Shown here: one piece after another, positions 27,775-35,392 of the stretch
Numbering within the stretch: position 1 is the stretch's first letter
How the letters are laid out: every line of letters begins with the position of its first letter
Assembly: GCA_937862815.1 (NCBI GenBank)
Contig: CALMED010000044.1
Coordinates: 23,923 to 87,922, forward strand
Origin: an uncultured Chitinophagaceae bacterium
GTDB lineage: Bacteria > Bacteroidota > Bacteroidia > Chitinophagales > Chitinophagaceae
Length of the DNA: 64,000 nucleotides
Reading direction: 5' to 3'
Position numbers and translations under genes: made by a program
The notes under the pieces: model-generated
Seen by the model: only the letters and a program-made list of their open reading frames with translations
Told to the model about the DNA's origin: nothing
Databases searched by the model: none

Positions 27775-29067
27775 ATGAGACAAACGAACCAAGTTTACGG
27801 AGTGTCAAACGACTTAATCGATACATATATTGAAAGACCTCTAGTTGATGAAACATTTACCAAAGGACTTCAGAAAAACAAGCATATAATCGTTTACGGT
27901 GCATCAAAACAAGGAAAAACATCATTGACAAATAAGCATTTGAGTGAAAAAGATTATGTTAAAGTCAATTGTTCTCCTACTTCTTCCACATTAGACATTT
28001 ACAATTCAATTGCACGACAATTAGATATTGAGATATTAGAATCGCATGAGATAACAACAACAGTTGGAGGTGAAGCAAAGGTCGGACTTAAAGCTAAAAT
28101 CAGAATTCCATTTTTTGGCGGAGCCGATGCGGAAACAGGAGCGACAGCTTCTACAAAAAATGAAAATGGAAAATCATTTAGGGTAATTGATTTTAATTTA
28201 GCTTTAGCTCAAGACCTTTCAGAATTACTAAGAAGCATAGACTTTAACAAAAGAATTATTCTGGAGAATTTCCATTACCTAAGTGAGGATGTCCAAAAGC
28301 AATTGGCAATAGATTTAAGGATATTTGAAGATTACAATATCTTGTTTATAGTATTAGGTATCTGGCGAGAAAAGAATCGATTAGCACAGTTCAATGGAGA
28401 TTTGTTGGACCGTGTGATTGAAGTTCCTGTAGAACCCTGGGAGCGAGAAGACCTTAAAAAAATTGTTGCAGAGGGCCTCCCATTATTGAATACAACATTT
28501 GAAAAAGTTGTGGATTTCATCATTGATAGTTGTTTTGATAGTGTAGGTGTATTTCAGGAAATTTGTAAAGAGTCATGCTATGCTGCTGGTATTAATGAAA
28601 CAAGCCCTAACATTGTTGAAATTACTAAGGATAATGTTGATGCTGCTATTGGTAGGAAACTTGAGGACTATTCAAGCAGGCATACAAGATGTTTGGAGAG
28701 TTTTATAGAGCAAAAAGCACGTTCCTCCCAAGAAGTCCCATTGTATATTCCATACTATTTTATTAAAGTACTATTTGAAGAAACAATTGAGGATATTATT
28801 AAAGGATTGAAGAGAAAGCCATTGCAAATGAAAATTAAAGCAATTCATCATCGACCAGACGATGTAAGGCCCTCCGATATGGGATATTTCCTTAAGAATC
28901 TAGTAGCTAGTCAAATTTCAAAAGGCATTTCACCGCCAATCTTTGATTATGATAACAGCACGAGTTCTATTAAGATAATTGATTCGACTTTTTATTTTTT
29001 CATAAAGAATTGCGACAGGGAGGAGGTTGTAGAAAATTTAGCTATTCCGGAGGGACTGGAAGAATAA
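27775..29067 (+). CDS. Orphan P-loop ATPase of the accessory island
   Basis: A 430-residue AAA/STAND-like NTPase that I cannot assign to a named system. Walker A is GASKQGKTS (42-50) and Walker B-like RIILENFHYL (about 160-169) has the ASCE glutamate replaced by the EN pair. A possible sensor-1 strand follows (LFIVLGIW). Between them is a Gly/Ala-rich insert around residues 97-125 (VGGEAKVGLKAKIRIPFFGG). The C-terminal 130 residues look like a winged-helix or helical domain. No signal or membrane segment. It occupies a cassette alone, so it would act as a single-gene element, plausibly defence or toxin related. Confidence 0.75.
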   Translation: MRQTNQVYGVSNDLIDTYIERPLVDETFTKGLQKNKHIIVYGASKQGKTSLTNKHLSEKDYVKVNCSPTSSTLDIYNSIARQLDIEILESHEITTTVGGEAKVGLKAKIRIPFFGGADAETGATASTKNENGKSFRVIDFNLALAQDLSELLRSIDFNKRIILENFHYLSEDVQKQLAIDLRIFEDYNILFIVLGIWREKNRLAQFNGDLLDRVIEVPVEPWEREDLKKIVAEGLPLLNTTFEKVVDFIIDSCFDSVGVFQEICKESCYAAGINETSPNIVEITKDNVDAAIGRKLEDYSSRHTRCLESFIEQKARSSQEVPLYIPYYFIKVLFEETIEDIIKGLKRKPLQMKIKAIHHRPDDVRPSDMGYFLKNLVASQISKGISPPIFDYDNSTSSIKIIDSTFYFFIKNCDREEVVENLAIPEGLEE

Positions 29068-29205
29068 CTACTGGTAGCAACACCAACCCAAAAAGTGACG
29101 GTTAAGTGGTTAAATAAAGCTTTGTGCTTCTATCAAAGTTTCTGCTTGGTTGACAGTGAAGTGCTTCGAAATCGCAACCTTCGTGGTAGCTGCAAAACGT
29201 TTCAG
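29066..29205 (+). repeat. attC-like site 1 (weak)
   Basis: The span runs from AAC overlapping the ATPase stop codon (29066-29068) to ACGTT at 29197-29201. Arms are only partly complementary (GGTAGCAACACC against the TTCGTGGTAGCTGC side). Internal blocks GACAGTGAAGTGCT and AAGCTTTGTGC are shared with site 2 but in swapped order, so the two sites are related. Least certain of the four. Confidence 0.4.
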
Positions 29206-29260
29206 GCAAGGCTAAAATACCAAATCCGACTGAGAAACCGTTGACAACTTCGGGACAATT

Positions 29261-29294
29261 TTGACCAGCTTAACACATTAAAAATGTAACTTTG
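29261..29294 (+). promoter_or_regulatory. Promoter of the restriction-modification operon
   Basis: TTG (29261-29263) and TAACTTTG (29287-29294) with a 23-base spacer fit the Bacteroidota promoter pattern. The methyltransferase ATG follows at 29318. The cassette thus carries its own promoter. Confidence 0.55.
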
Positions 29295-29317
29295 CTAAAT
29301 AACTTAGGACAAAGAAA

Positions 29318-30283
29318 ATGAGAGTAAAAGAGCCATTATTTGACTACATAAGCCCAGACACTGAATATGCAATTAAAAACGGTGACTGCCTGACCGTTCT
29401 CAAGAAAATTGAAGACGGCAAGTTTGACCTCATTTTGACCTCTCCACCTTACAATGTGGGGAAATCTTATGAGACCAAGACAAGTATTGAGAAATACCTT
29501 GAAACACAGGAAGAAATAATATCTGAACTCGTAAGGTCGCTTTCACGCAAGGGAAATCTTTGTTGGCAGGTTGGCAATTACGTTGACAAAGGTGAAATTT
29601 TTCCCCTTGACATTTTTTATTACCAAATTTTCAAGAAGCACGGACTAAAACTTCGTAATCGTATTGTTTGGCATTTCGGACACGGACTTCACGCAAGCAA
29701 CCGTTTCAGTGGACGTTATGAAACTTTACTTTGGTTTAGCAAAACAGACGACTACATTTTTAACCTTGACAATGTAAGAGTTCCTTCAAAATATCCTGGT
29801 AAAAGACACTTCAAAGGTCCTAAAAAAGGACAGCCATCAGGAAATCCACTTGGTAAAAATCCGAGTGACATTTGGGAAATAATAGAACAGGACTGGGATA
29901 AAGCAATGTGGGACATTCCAAATGTAAAATCTAACCATCCAGAGAAGACGGAACATCCTTGCCAATTTCCAATAGAATTAGTTGAACGCTGCGTTTTGGC
30001 ATTAACAGACGAAGGTAGCTGGGTTCTTGACCCGTTTGCAGGTGTTGGTTCAACTGTAATCGGTGCTATTAAAAACAACCGTAACGGAATGGGAATTGAA
30101 AAGGAAAAAGAATATTGCAAAATCGCAAATAAAAGAATTGATGACCTTAAAGAAGGAAGGTTAAAAATAAGACCAATTAATAAACCAATCCATAAGCCGA
30201 CAGGGAAAGATAAGGTTGCTCAAATTCCTAAAGAATGGGCAGAACTTGCATTTGTATACGGAAAAGGAACGAACGGACACTAA
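29318..30283 (+). CDS. Site-specific DNA methyltransferase (beta class, N4-C or N6-A)
   Basis: Modification enzyme of a type II restriction-modification pair, 321 residues. The catalytic motif IV is TSPPYN (41-46) and the SAM-binding motif I is DPFAGVGST (238-246), so motif IV precedes motif I, the beta-class order. TSPPY is typical of N4-cytosine methylases but N6-adenine cannot be excluded. Its stop codon overlaps the start of the nuclease gene (TAATG). By family analogy with BglII/BstYI systems the target may contain GATC; that is inference. Confidence 0.92.
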   Translation: MRVKEPLFDYISPDTEYAIKNGDCLTVLKKIEDGKFDLILTSPPYNVGKSYETKTSIEKYLETQEEIISELVRSLSRKGNLCWQVGNYVDKGEIFPLDIFYYQIFKKHGLKLRNRIVWHFGHGLHASNRFSGRYETLLWFSKTDDYIFNLDNVRVPSKYPGKRHFKGPKKGQPSGNPLGKNPSDIWEIIEQDWDKAMWDIPNVKSNHPEKTEHPCQFPIELVERCVLALTDEGSWVLDPFAGVGSTVIGAIKNNRNGMGIEKEKEYCKIANKRIDDLKEGRLKIRPINKPIHKPTGKDKVAQIPKEWAELAFVYGKGTNGH

Positions 30284-30897
30284 TGAAAATAGCACAAAAA
30301 TATTCGCACCTGAACGGAGAAGAATACCTTATCGTTCATCACAATGATTTATATAAAGAAATCAAGCAAGTAATTGCAAGCATTGACGCTGACAGGTTCA
30401 GAACTAAAATTAGCAAAGAGAAAAGAAAAATTGGCAGCAGTCTTTTATCACCTATTGACTTGAACGAAGCATTTAACACAGAATTCAACAAAAGAAAATG
30501 GGCAGAAAGCAGATACAACTATTACATTACACTCAACCGAGAATTAATGGAGAAAAGCGTTCTAATGTCTGCCAAAGAACAAAAGGAATTTCTTATTGTA
30601 AACGGAGAGAAAGAGCCAATTTATAGTTACAATCAAACAGACTTTGTAAAAGACAAAATTGCTGTTGAGGTTCAGTTCGGCAAATATGCTTTTGTTGCTT
30701 TTGACTTGTTTGTAAAACATATGCTGTTTTACTCTGGTGGTGTTATCAACTTGGGAATTGAAATTCTTCCGACAAAGAAGATGCAAGCCCAAATGAGCAG
30801 TGGTGTTGCATACTATGAAGGAGAAGTTTACAACGTAATGAGACAAGGTCGAAATAGTCCACCAGTTCCATTATTGATTTTAGGAATAGAACCATAA
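30283..30897 (+). CDS. BglII/BstYI-family type II restriction endonuclease
   Basis: A 204-residue restriction enzyme. The active-site spacing matches BglII (Asp84, Glu93, Gln95): Asp120 in QTDFVKD, then Glu129 and Gln131 in AVEVQFGKY. The rest of the C-terminal core (DLFVKHMLFY, GIEILPTKKM, GVAYYEGEVYNVMRQGR) resembles BstYI. The ATG at 30283 overlaps the methyltransferase stop by one base, ensuring modification is made first. Longer in-frame starts inside the methylase are less likely. Specificity (BglII AGATCT, BstYI RGATCY) is suggested only by family. Confidence 0.88.
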   Translation: MKIAQKYSHLNGEEYLIVHHNDLYKEIKQVIASIDADRFRTKISKEKRKIGSSLLSPIDLNEAFNTEFNKRKWAESRYNYYITLNRELMEKSVLMSAKEQKEFLIVNGEKEPIYSYNQTDFVKDKIAVEVQFGKYAFVAFDLFVKHMLFYSGGVINLGIEILPTKKMQAQMSSGVAYYEGEVYNVMRQGRNSPPVPLLILGIEP

Positions 30898-31050
30898 CGA
30901 ACAGACAAGAAGCCCAGCCGGTAAAGGCCGTTTTGCAAAAGCGGGGGTTTCTTGCTTCTATGACAGTGAAGTGCTAAATTTAAGCTTTGTGCATCTAATG
31001 AAGTTTAGTGCTGAAAAACCCCGCCTTCGCAAAGCGGCAATACGTTAGGT
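30896..31050 (+). repeat. attC-like site 2
   Basis: The span runs from AAC overlapping the nuclease stop (30896-30898) to ACGTTAGGT (31042-31050), where GTTAGGT fits the integron core GTTRRRY. The arms at 30927-30955 and 31010-31038 are complementary at 22 of 29 positions, and the central part is also partly self-complementary, so the whole folds as one long imperfect hairpin. Confidence 0.65.
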
Positions 31051-31067
31051 GCAATTGGATATAAAAA

Positions 31068-31856
31068 ATGAAAAAGATAAATTTTACTAGTGAGTATATC
31101 AATTCTTTACCATCAAATAGAGAAGATGCTATAGCTCATGGGGAAAAATATTTCTATGATGGAAAATTATGTAAAAACGGACATGATTCCGTAAAAATAG
31201 CCAAGGAAAATGGGTGTTTTTATTGCAAAAGGGATAAAACTAGAATTACAGCCGAAAAGAGAAGAAAAAGAAATGGAATAATTCCGAAGAACAAAGTTTT
31301 ACCCTTACAAAAGGGAGACAATTATTGTCAATTAATAGCTACAGGAGGCTTCAAAGTTGAATATTCTAAAAATAGAAAAAAGAATAGAAATATTAATTAC
31401 CATGAAGTTGTATGTTCTTGTGGTGAAACATTTTGGTTAGTCGCTTATAATTGGGGAATTAGCGAACAATGTCCTAATTGTTGGCTTAAAACAATGGCTC
31501 AGAATAACGTACTACATAATGAAAGCCAAACCATAATTGGGCAATTATATTACAGTGCGAAAAGGAGAGCAAAGACCAGTGGAATCAAATTCGAAATCGA
31601 AATTGAAGACATTAAAATTCCAAAATATTGTCCAATATTTAATGTTGAATTAGACACTAGATTGGGTGAATCAAGTAATAGAAAGCCAAGATTCAATGCA
31701 CCTTCTTTAGATCGAATAAATTCAGACCTAGGGTATGTAAAGGATAATATTATTATTATGAGTTACAAGGCAAATGTTTTAAAGAAGGATGGAACTTCAG
31801 AAGAGCATCTAAAAATCGCAGCGTTTATGGAAAAAATGGGAATTACATCAATTTAG
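31068..31856 (+). CDS. Zinc-finger/HNH-like nuclease, first of tandem pair
   Basis: A 262-residue protein with three recognisable parts. The N-terminal zinc-finger has Cys35, His39, Cys50 and Cys53 (LCKNGHD ... CFYC). A second Cys cluster has Cys116, Cys118, Cys135 and Cys138 (VCSCGE ... QCPNC). The C-terminal segment has CPIFNVELD (188-196) and PSLDRINSDLGYVKDNIII (212-230). The last segment is the signature of phage-type HNH/endonuclease VII-like proteins in which the usual HNH is degenerate. It is paralogous to the next gene, which starts one base after its stop. Nuclease activity is inferred. Confidence 0.72.
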   Translation: MKKINFTSEYINSLPSNREDAIAHGEKYFYDGKLCKNGHDSVKIAKENGCFYCKRDKTRITAEKRRKRNGIIPKNKVLPLQKGDNYCQLIATGGFKVEYSKNRKKNRNINYHEVVCSCGETFWLVAYNWGISEQCPNCWLKTMAQNNVLHNESQTIIGQLYYSAKRRAKTSGIKFEIEIEDIKIPKYCPIFNVELDTRLGESSNRKPRFNAPSLDRINSDLGYVKDNIIIMSYKANVLKKDGTSEEHLKIAAFMEKMGITSI

Positions 31857-31857
31857 T

Positions 31858-32445
31858 ATGCCTGTAAAATTAACTTGGACTGAAGGTGACTTGGAAAAGC
31901 TTCCCAAAACAATTGGTGAGGCAATAGAAAATGGCTCAAAGTACTTTTTTACAGGTAAAAAGTGCACAAAGAATCACATAGCCCCTAGGCAAACAGCTTC
32001 AGGCAAATGTGCAGTTTGTAAAAGAGAAAGCAGTAGAAATCGGGCTGCCCGTTATAGAGAAAAAATTAGATCCGGAGAACAAAATAAATTGACTTATACT
32101 CCAATAAAGCATGGATTAACCAGAAGTTTGGAAATGAAACTTTATAATGCCGCGAAAAATAGAGCTCGAAAAAAAAATATGGATTTTACTATCAAAGTAA
32201 CAGACATTAAAATACCTCCTCAATGCCCAATATTAGGTATTGAGTTAGATTTGTCTTGGGGCGGGGTTGAACAAAACAATAAAAATAGATTTAATAAGCC
32301 TTCATTAGATAGATTGGATCCTAGACTAGGATACACACCTGAAAATGTAATTGTGGTTAGCTATAGAGCAAATATGATAAAGGGAGATGGTTTCCCAAAT
32401 GAGCATAGGCAAATAGCGGAATTTTTAATGAAGTATGGGCGATAA
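31858..32445 (+). CDS. Zinc-finger/HNH-like nuclease, second of tandem pair
   Basis: A 195-residue shorter paralogue of the preceding protein. It keeps the N-terminal finger (Cys36, His40, Cys51, Cys54) and the C-terminal CPILGIELD (123-131) with PSLDRLDPRLGYTPENVIV (148-166), but lacks the middle four-Cys cluster. The start is one base past the previous stop, so translation is probably coupled. Possibly the two form a heteromer or a toxin/regulator pair; neither contains a methyltransferase or a known immunity domain. Confidence 0.72.
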   Translation: MPVKLTWTEGDLEKLPKTIGEAIENGSKYFFTGKKCTKNHIAPRQTASGKCAVCKRESSRNRAARYREKIRSGEQNKLTYTPIKHGLTRSLEMKLYNAAKNRARKKNMDFTIKVTDIKIPPQCPILGIELDLSWGGVEQNNKNRFNKPSLDRLDPRLGYTPENVIVVSYRANMIKGDGFPNEHRQIAEFLMKYGR

Positions 32446-32454
32446 TAAAACAAC

Positions 32455-32657
32455 TGCACCTAACATGGGCTTAGCTACACCGGGGGCGGACGGAACCTGT
32501 GTTTTGGGCGGCAAAATATGCCTATCTTCAGTCCCAGCTGGACGTTCAGTACTCAGCTTTTGGTTATGTGATTTAGCATAGGTAATTTTCCCTTGGTTTG
32601 GCCAAGGCAGGACAGAACAATGAATCCCCCGGCATCGCCGAGGCCTTTACGTTGGTG
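32455..32657 (+). repeat. attC-like site 3
   Basis: TGCACCTAAC (32455-32464; ACCTAAC fits the integron inverse core RYYYAAC) opens the site and ACGTTGGTG (32649-32657) closes it. Inner arms GGCTTAGCTACACCGGGGG (32468-32486) and CCCCCGGCATCGCCGAGGCC (32626-32645) are partly complementary. Its first 10 bases are the exact complement of the 5' end of the same cassette at 31044-31053. Confidence 0.65.
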
Positions 32658-32684
32658 GTAATTTAATTAACCTTACTTGTTACA

Positions 32685-33383
32685 ATGACAGCATATTGCG
32701 ATACCTCCTTTATTCTCGAGTTTTGGCAAGCATATGTTGAAAATGAGGGTAATCCATTTATGCAAATGGAACTTACCAATCGTCCAAAATATTTAGACTA
32801 TGTAAAAGGACTATTAAAAACAGAAAATCGCCATGAACGGCTGAAGCCTCTTCGTAGACTTATAGATTCTTATAAAGTAGAGACAAATCTTATTTCAAGT
32901 TTTTTTGCATTGACAGAATTGTTTGAGAAACATGCTGAATGGAACTTTAAGGCTATTATCGCAGAGGCAACTAATATTGATAGGATATTTAATAAAGGGA
33001 AAAAAGATATTGCTGATTTAATAGGAAAAGTTTATAGAAGTAAAGATGAAAGTGCCAATGAAATATTTTACAGTCTCTATCCTCGAGAATTAGACAATTC
33101 TGTTTATGGCATAGAGTTTAAAGATTTAGAGAGCTTTCAACTGTTGACAAAGGACTTCTATAGTAAATATCATACATTTTCAATATTACAACTAGGCACA
33201 ACTGACATATTGCACTTGCTAGCTGCGCAACATCTAAAAGCTACTCATTTTCTAACTTTCGACTATGACTATGTTAGAGTAAAAGATATTGTGAAGAAAA
33301 ATATGAATATGGAAATCGTGTGCTCGACGGAGGAACTTGACAACTTTATTAACAAACTACCGCCAACAGTGCATTTGCAATAG
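32685..33383 (+). CDS. PIN-domain protein (putative RNase toxin)
   Basis: A 232-residue protein with the acidic residues of a PIN nuclease: Asp6 (YCDTSFI), Glu78 (ALTELFE), Asp174 (GTTDILHLLAA) and Asp193 (FLTFDYDY). It is longer than VapC toxins (about 130 residues) because of a helical insert around residues 80-160. No antitoxin gene lies upstream or downstream in its cassette. Function as a ribonuclease toxin or defence effector is inferred from family. Confidence 0.77.
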   Translation: MTAYCDTSFILEFWQAYVENEGNPFMQMELTNRPKYLDYVKGLLKTENRHERLKPLRRLIDSYKVETNLISSFFALTELFEKHAEWNFKAIIAEATNIDRIFNKGKKDIADLIGKVYRSKDESANEIFYSLYPRELDNSVYGIEFKDLESFQLLTKDFYSKYHTFSILQLGTTDILHLLAAQHLKATHFLTFDYDYVRVKDIVKKNMNMEIVCSTEELDNFINKLPPTVHLQ

Positions 33384-33555
33384 CATGGCTGAACAAACAA
33401 ACTTCGGCTGGAAACTATTTTTCAGCTTTTGTTCCGGCAGAATTTACGCTGTTGGTCATTAGTTTTTAACTTCAACATCAGTTTTTCAATTTTGCATTTG
33501 TACTAGGCTGACAGTTCGCTATTGCCATGCCATCGCAAATGCTTTAACGTTATCT
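33358..33555 (+). repeat. attC-like site 4
   Basis: The opening TACCGCCAAC lies inside the end of the PIN gene. Arms GCATTTGCAATAGCATGGC (33371-33389) and GCCATGCCATCGCAAATGC (33524-33542) are complementary at 17 of 19 positions. The site closes with ACGTTATCT (33547-33555), after which composition returns to backbone. This is the right end of the array. Confidence 0.65.
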
Positions 33556-33619
33556 GACATCCTAAATATCGCCACTAAGGGTCCACACCTCTCCTCCCCG
33601 GTTTATTTAGTTTCCTACT

Positions 33620-34174
33620 ATGATAACATACTTTGCACATCCACAACAATTCCGTGACTGGTTAGAAAAGAACCACGAAAAAGAAACGGAATTAATCGTG
33701 GGTTTTTACAAGGTAGGCAGCGGGAAGCCTTCCCTATCGTGGCCGGAGTCGGTAGACCAGGCGCTGTGCTTTGGCTGGATTGACGGGGTACGGAAATCCA
33801 TCGACAGCGAAAGCTACTGCATACGCTTCACCCCCCGTAAACCCACCAGCATCTGGAGTGCGGTCAACATCCGGAAGGTGGAAGCCTTGACCAGGGCCGG
33901 ACTCATGAAGCCCGCCGGGCTCCGGGCTTTTTCCTTACGGAAGGAGGAGAAGTCGAAGCAGTACTCGCATGAAAACGAAGGAGCCGTACTGGCCCCCGCC
34001 TTCATCAAACAATTCAAAAAAAACAAAGCAGCCTGGGAGTTTTTCAGCAAACAGGCACCATCGTACCGGAAAGTCATCACCCATTGGATCATGACGGCCA
34101 AACAGGACAAGACGCGGCAATCGCGGCTGGAGAAAAGCATAGCAGCCAGTGCGCAGCAAAAGCGCCTTCAATGA
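33620..34174 (+). CDS. YdeI/OmpD-associated family protein
   Basis: A 184-residue cytoplasmic protein with the family hallmarks LSWPESVDQALCFGWIDGVRKSID near residues 37-60 and SIWSAVNIRKVEAL. The Lys/Ala-rich C-terminal helix region (WIMTAKQDKTRQSRLEKSI) is typical. Members are linked with bacteriocin or peptide protection in some bacteria, but no molecular activity is established. Its base composition resembles the backbone, so I place it outside the cassette array. Confidence 0.88.
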   Translation: MITYFAHPQQFRDWLEKNHEKETELIVGFYKVGSGKPSLSWPESVDQALCFGWIDGVRKSIDSESYCIRFTPRKPTSIWSAVNIRKVEALTRAGLMKPAGLRAFSLRKEEKSKQYSHENEGAVLAPAFIKQFKKNKAAWEFFSKQAPSYRKVITHWIMTAKQDKTRQSRLEKSIAASAQQKRLQ

Positions 34175-34285
34175 AGCAGGGCATACTGCCTGTAACCGCT
34201 ACGGTTTTCCTGGGGCTTTAATTAAACAATCCCGCCATCTACCTGTGGGGCGCTGTATAAAAATATCCTGCACTACTACAAATTC

Positions 34286-35392
34286 TCAGGCTATCTCCAC
34301 CGTCCTTGCCCGCCGCAGTACTTCTTCCTCCGGCCAGGCACCAATACCCGGTGCATCGCTCAGCTCCACCCGCCCGTTTTCGCGGAACGCCAGTCCGCCG
34401 GCGATGGGATCTTTCTTCAGCAGCAACGGCGTATCGAGATCGTAATGCACGATCCGCTCACTGCAGCACGCGAAATGCGCCAGCGCCGTGATGCCCAGCC
34501 GGCTCTCCATGAAACAGCCCACCTGCAGGCCGATGCCGTACCGGTCAGCCACCTCCACGATCTGCAGGGCGTTGAAGATGCCGCCGCTCTTGCCCAGCTT
34601 GATGTTGAAATAATCCACCGCCGCCAACCGCCCCAGCCGTTCGGCATCGTGCTGGTCGAAACAGCTTTCATCGGCCATGATCTTAACGGGACTGGCCGCC
34701 CGCACCCGCGGCAGCTCCATAAAGTTCCACCGGGCAATGGGTTCTTCGCAGTGCTCAATGTGGTAAGCGCCCAGCGCCTGCAGGGTGGCGATGGCCGTGG
34801 GCACGTCCCAGCCCTGGTTGGCGTCAATGCGCAGGGGGTGATCCGGACCAATGGCTTCCCGGATGGCACGGATGCGGGCCACATCAGCTTCGGTGGTGGT
34901 GCCCAGCTTCACTTTAATGGTAGGGAAGCCCGCTTCCTTGTACTGCCGGGCTTCGGCGGCCATCTTCTCCGGGCTGCCCAGTCCCACCGTCATATCGGTG
35001 GTCATATCGCTCTTACGGCTGCCGCCCAGGAAGGCATAGAGGGGCAGGCCGGCTTCCTGTGCCGCCAGGTCGTAGAGGGCCATGTCGAAGGCGCTCTTGA
35101 TGCTCTCGTTGCGGGTGATTACCCGGTTCATCGCTTCGGTGCAGCCGGCTATATCCGCGGCGTCTTTTCCCAGCAGGACCTTTGCCAGGTAGGGTCCCAC
35201 CACCCTGCAGGTCTCGCCGCTCTCGCCGTTGATGGTCATGTACGGACTGCACTCGCCCCAGCCGGTACGGCCATCGGCGGTTTGGATGCACACAAACACA
35301 TTATCGGCATCGTACTGCGGTCCCAGCGAAATCACAAAGGGCTGGTGCAGGGGGATGGAGAGCTGGTAGAGGGTGATGGAGCGGATGAGCAT
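34286..35392 (-). CDS. Enolase-superfamily dipeptide epimerase (L-Ala-D/L-Glu type)
   Basis: A 368-residue protein of the muconate lactonizing/mandelate racemase superfamily. Catalytic Lys162 is in the KVK motif (160-162), metal ligands are Asp190, Glu216 and Asp241, and the second catalytic base is Lys265 (NIKLGKSGG). This matches dipeptide epimerases used in murein peptide recycling. The precise dipeptide cannot be read. A GAATGA microsatellite sits immediately upstream of its start codon. Confidence 0.87.
   Translation of the reverse strand: MLIRSITLYQLSIPLHQPFVISLGPQYDADNVFVCIQTADGRTGWGECSPYMTINGESGETCRVVGPYLAKVLLGKDAADIAGCTEAMNRVITRNESIKSAFDMALYDLAAQEAGLPLYAFLGGSRKSDMTTDMTVGLGSPEKMAAEARQYKEAGFPTIKVKLGTTTEADVARIRAIREAIGPDHPLRIDANQGWDVPTAIATLQALGAYHIEHCEEPIARWNFMELPRVRAASPVKIMADESCFDQHDAERLGRLAAVDYFNIKLGKSGGIFNALQIVEVADRYGIGLQVGCFMESRLGITALAHFACCSERIVHYDLDTPLLLKKDPIAGGLAFRENGRVELSDAPGIGAWPEEEVLRRARTVEIA

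Larger units (their letters stand above)
27600..33560 (+). mobile_element. AT-rich gene-cassette array, integron-like, without integrase
   Basis: Six genes in four units, all on the plus strand, clearly AT-richer than both flanks. Each unit is followed by an imperfect palindrome running from AAC to ACGTT (about 29066-29205, 30896-31050, 32455-32657, 33358-33555). The nuclease-pair unit begins GTTAGGTGCA (31044) and its trailing palindrome begins TGCACCTAAC (32455), a perfect complement. The PIN unit begins GTTGGTGGTA (32651) and its palindrome begins TACCGCCAAC (33358), 9 of 10 complementary. This is what a circularised cassette with an attC site predicts. Complementarity is not seen for the first two units. 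No tyrosine integrase or attI was found in the window. Confidence 0.65.
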
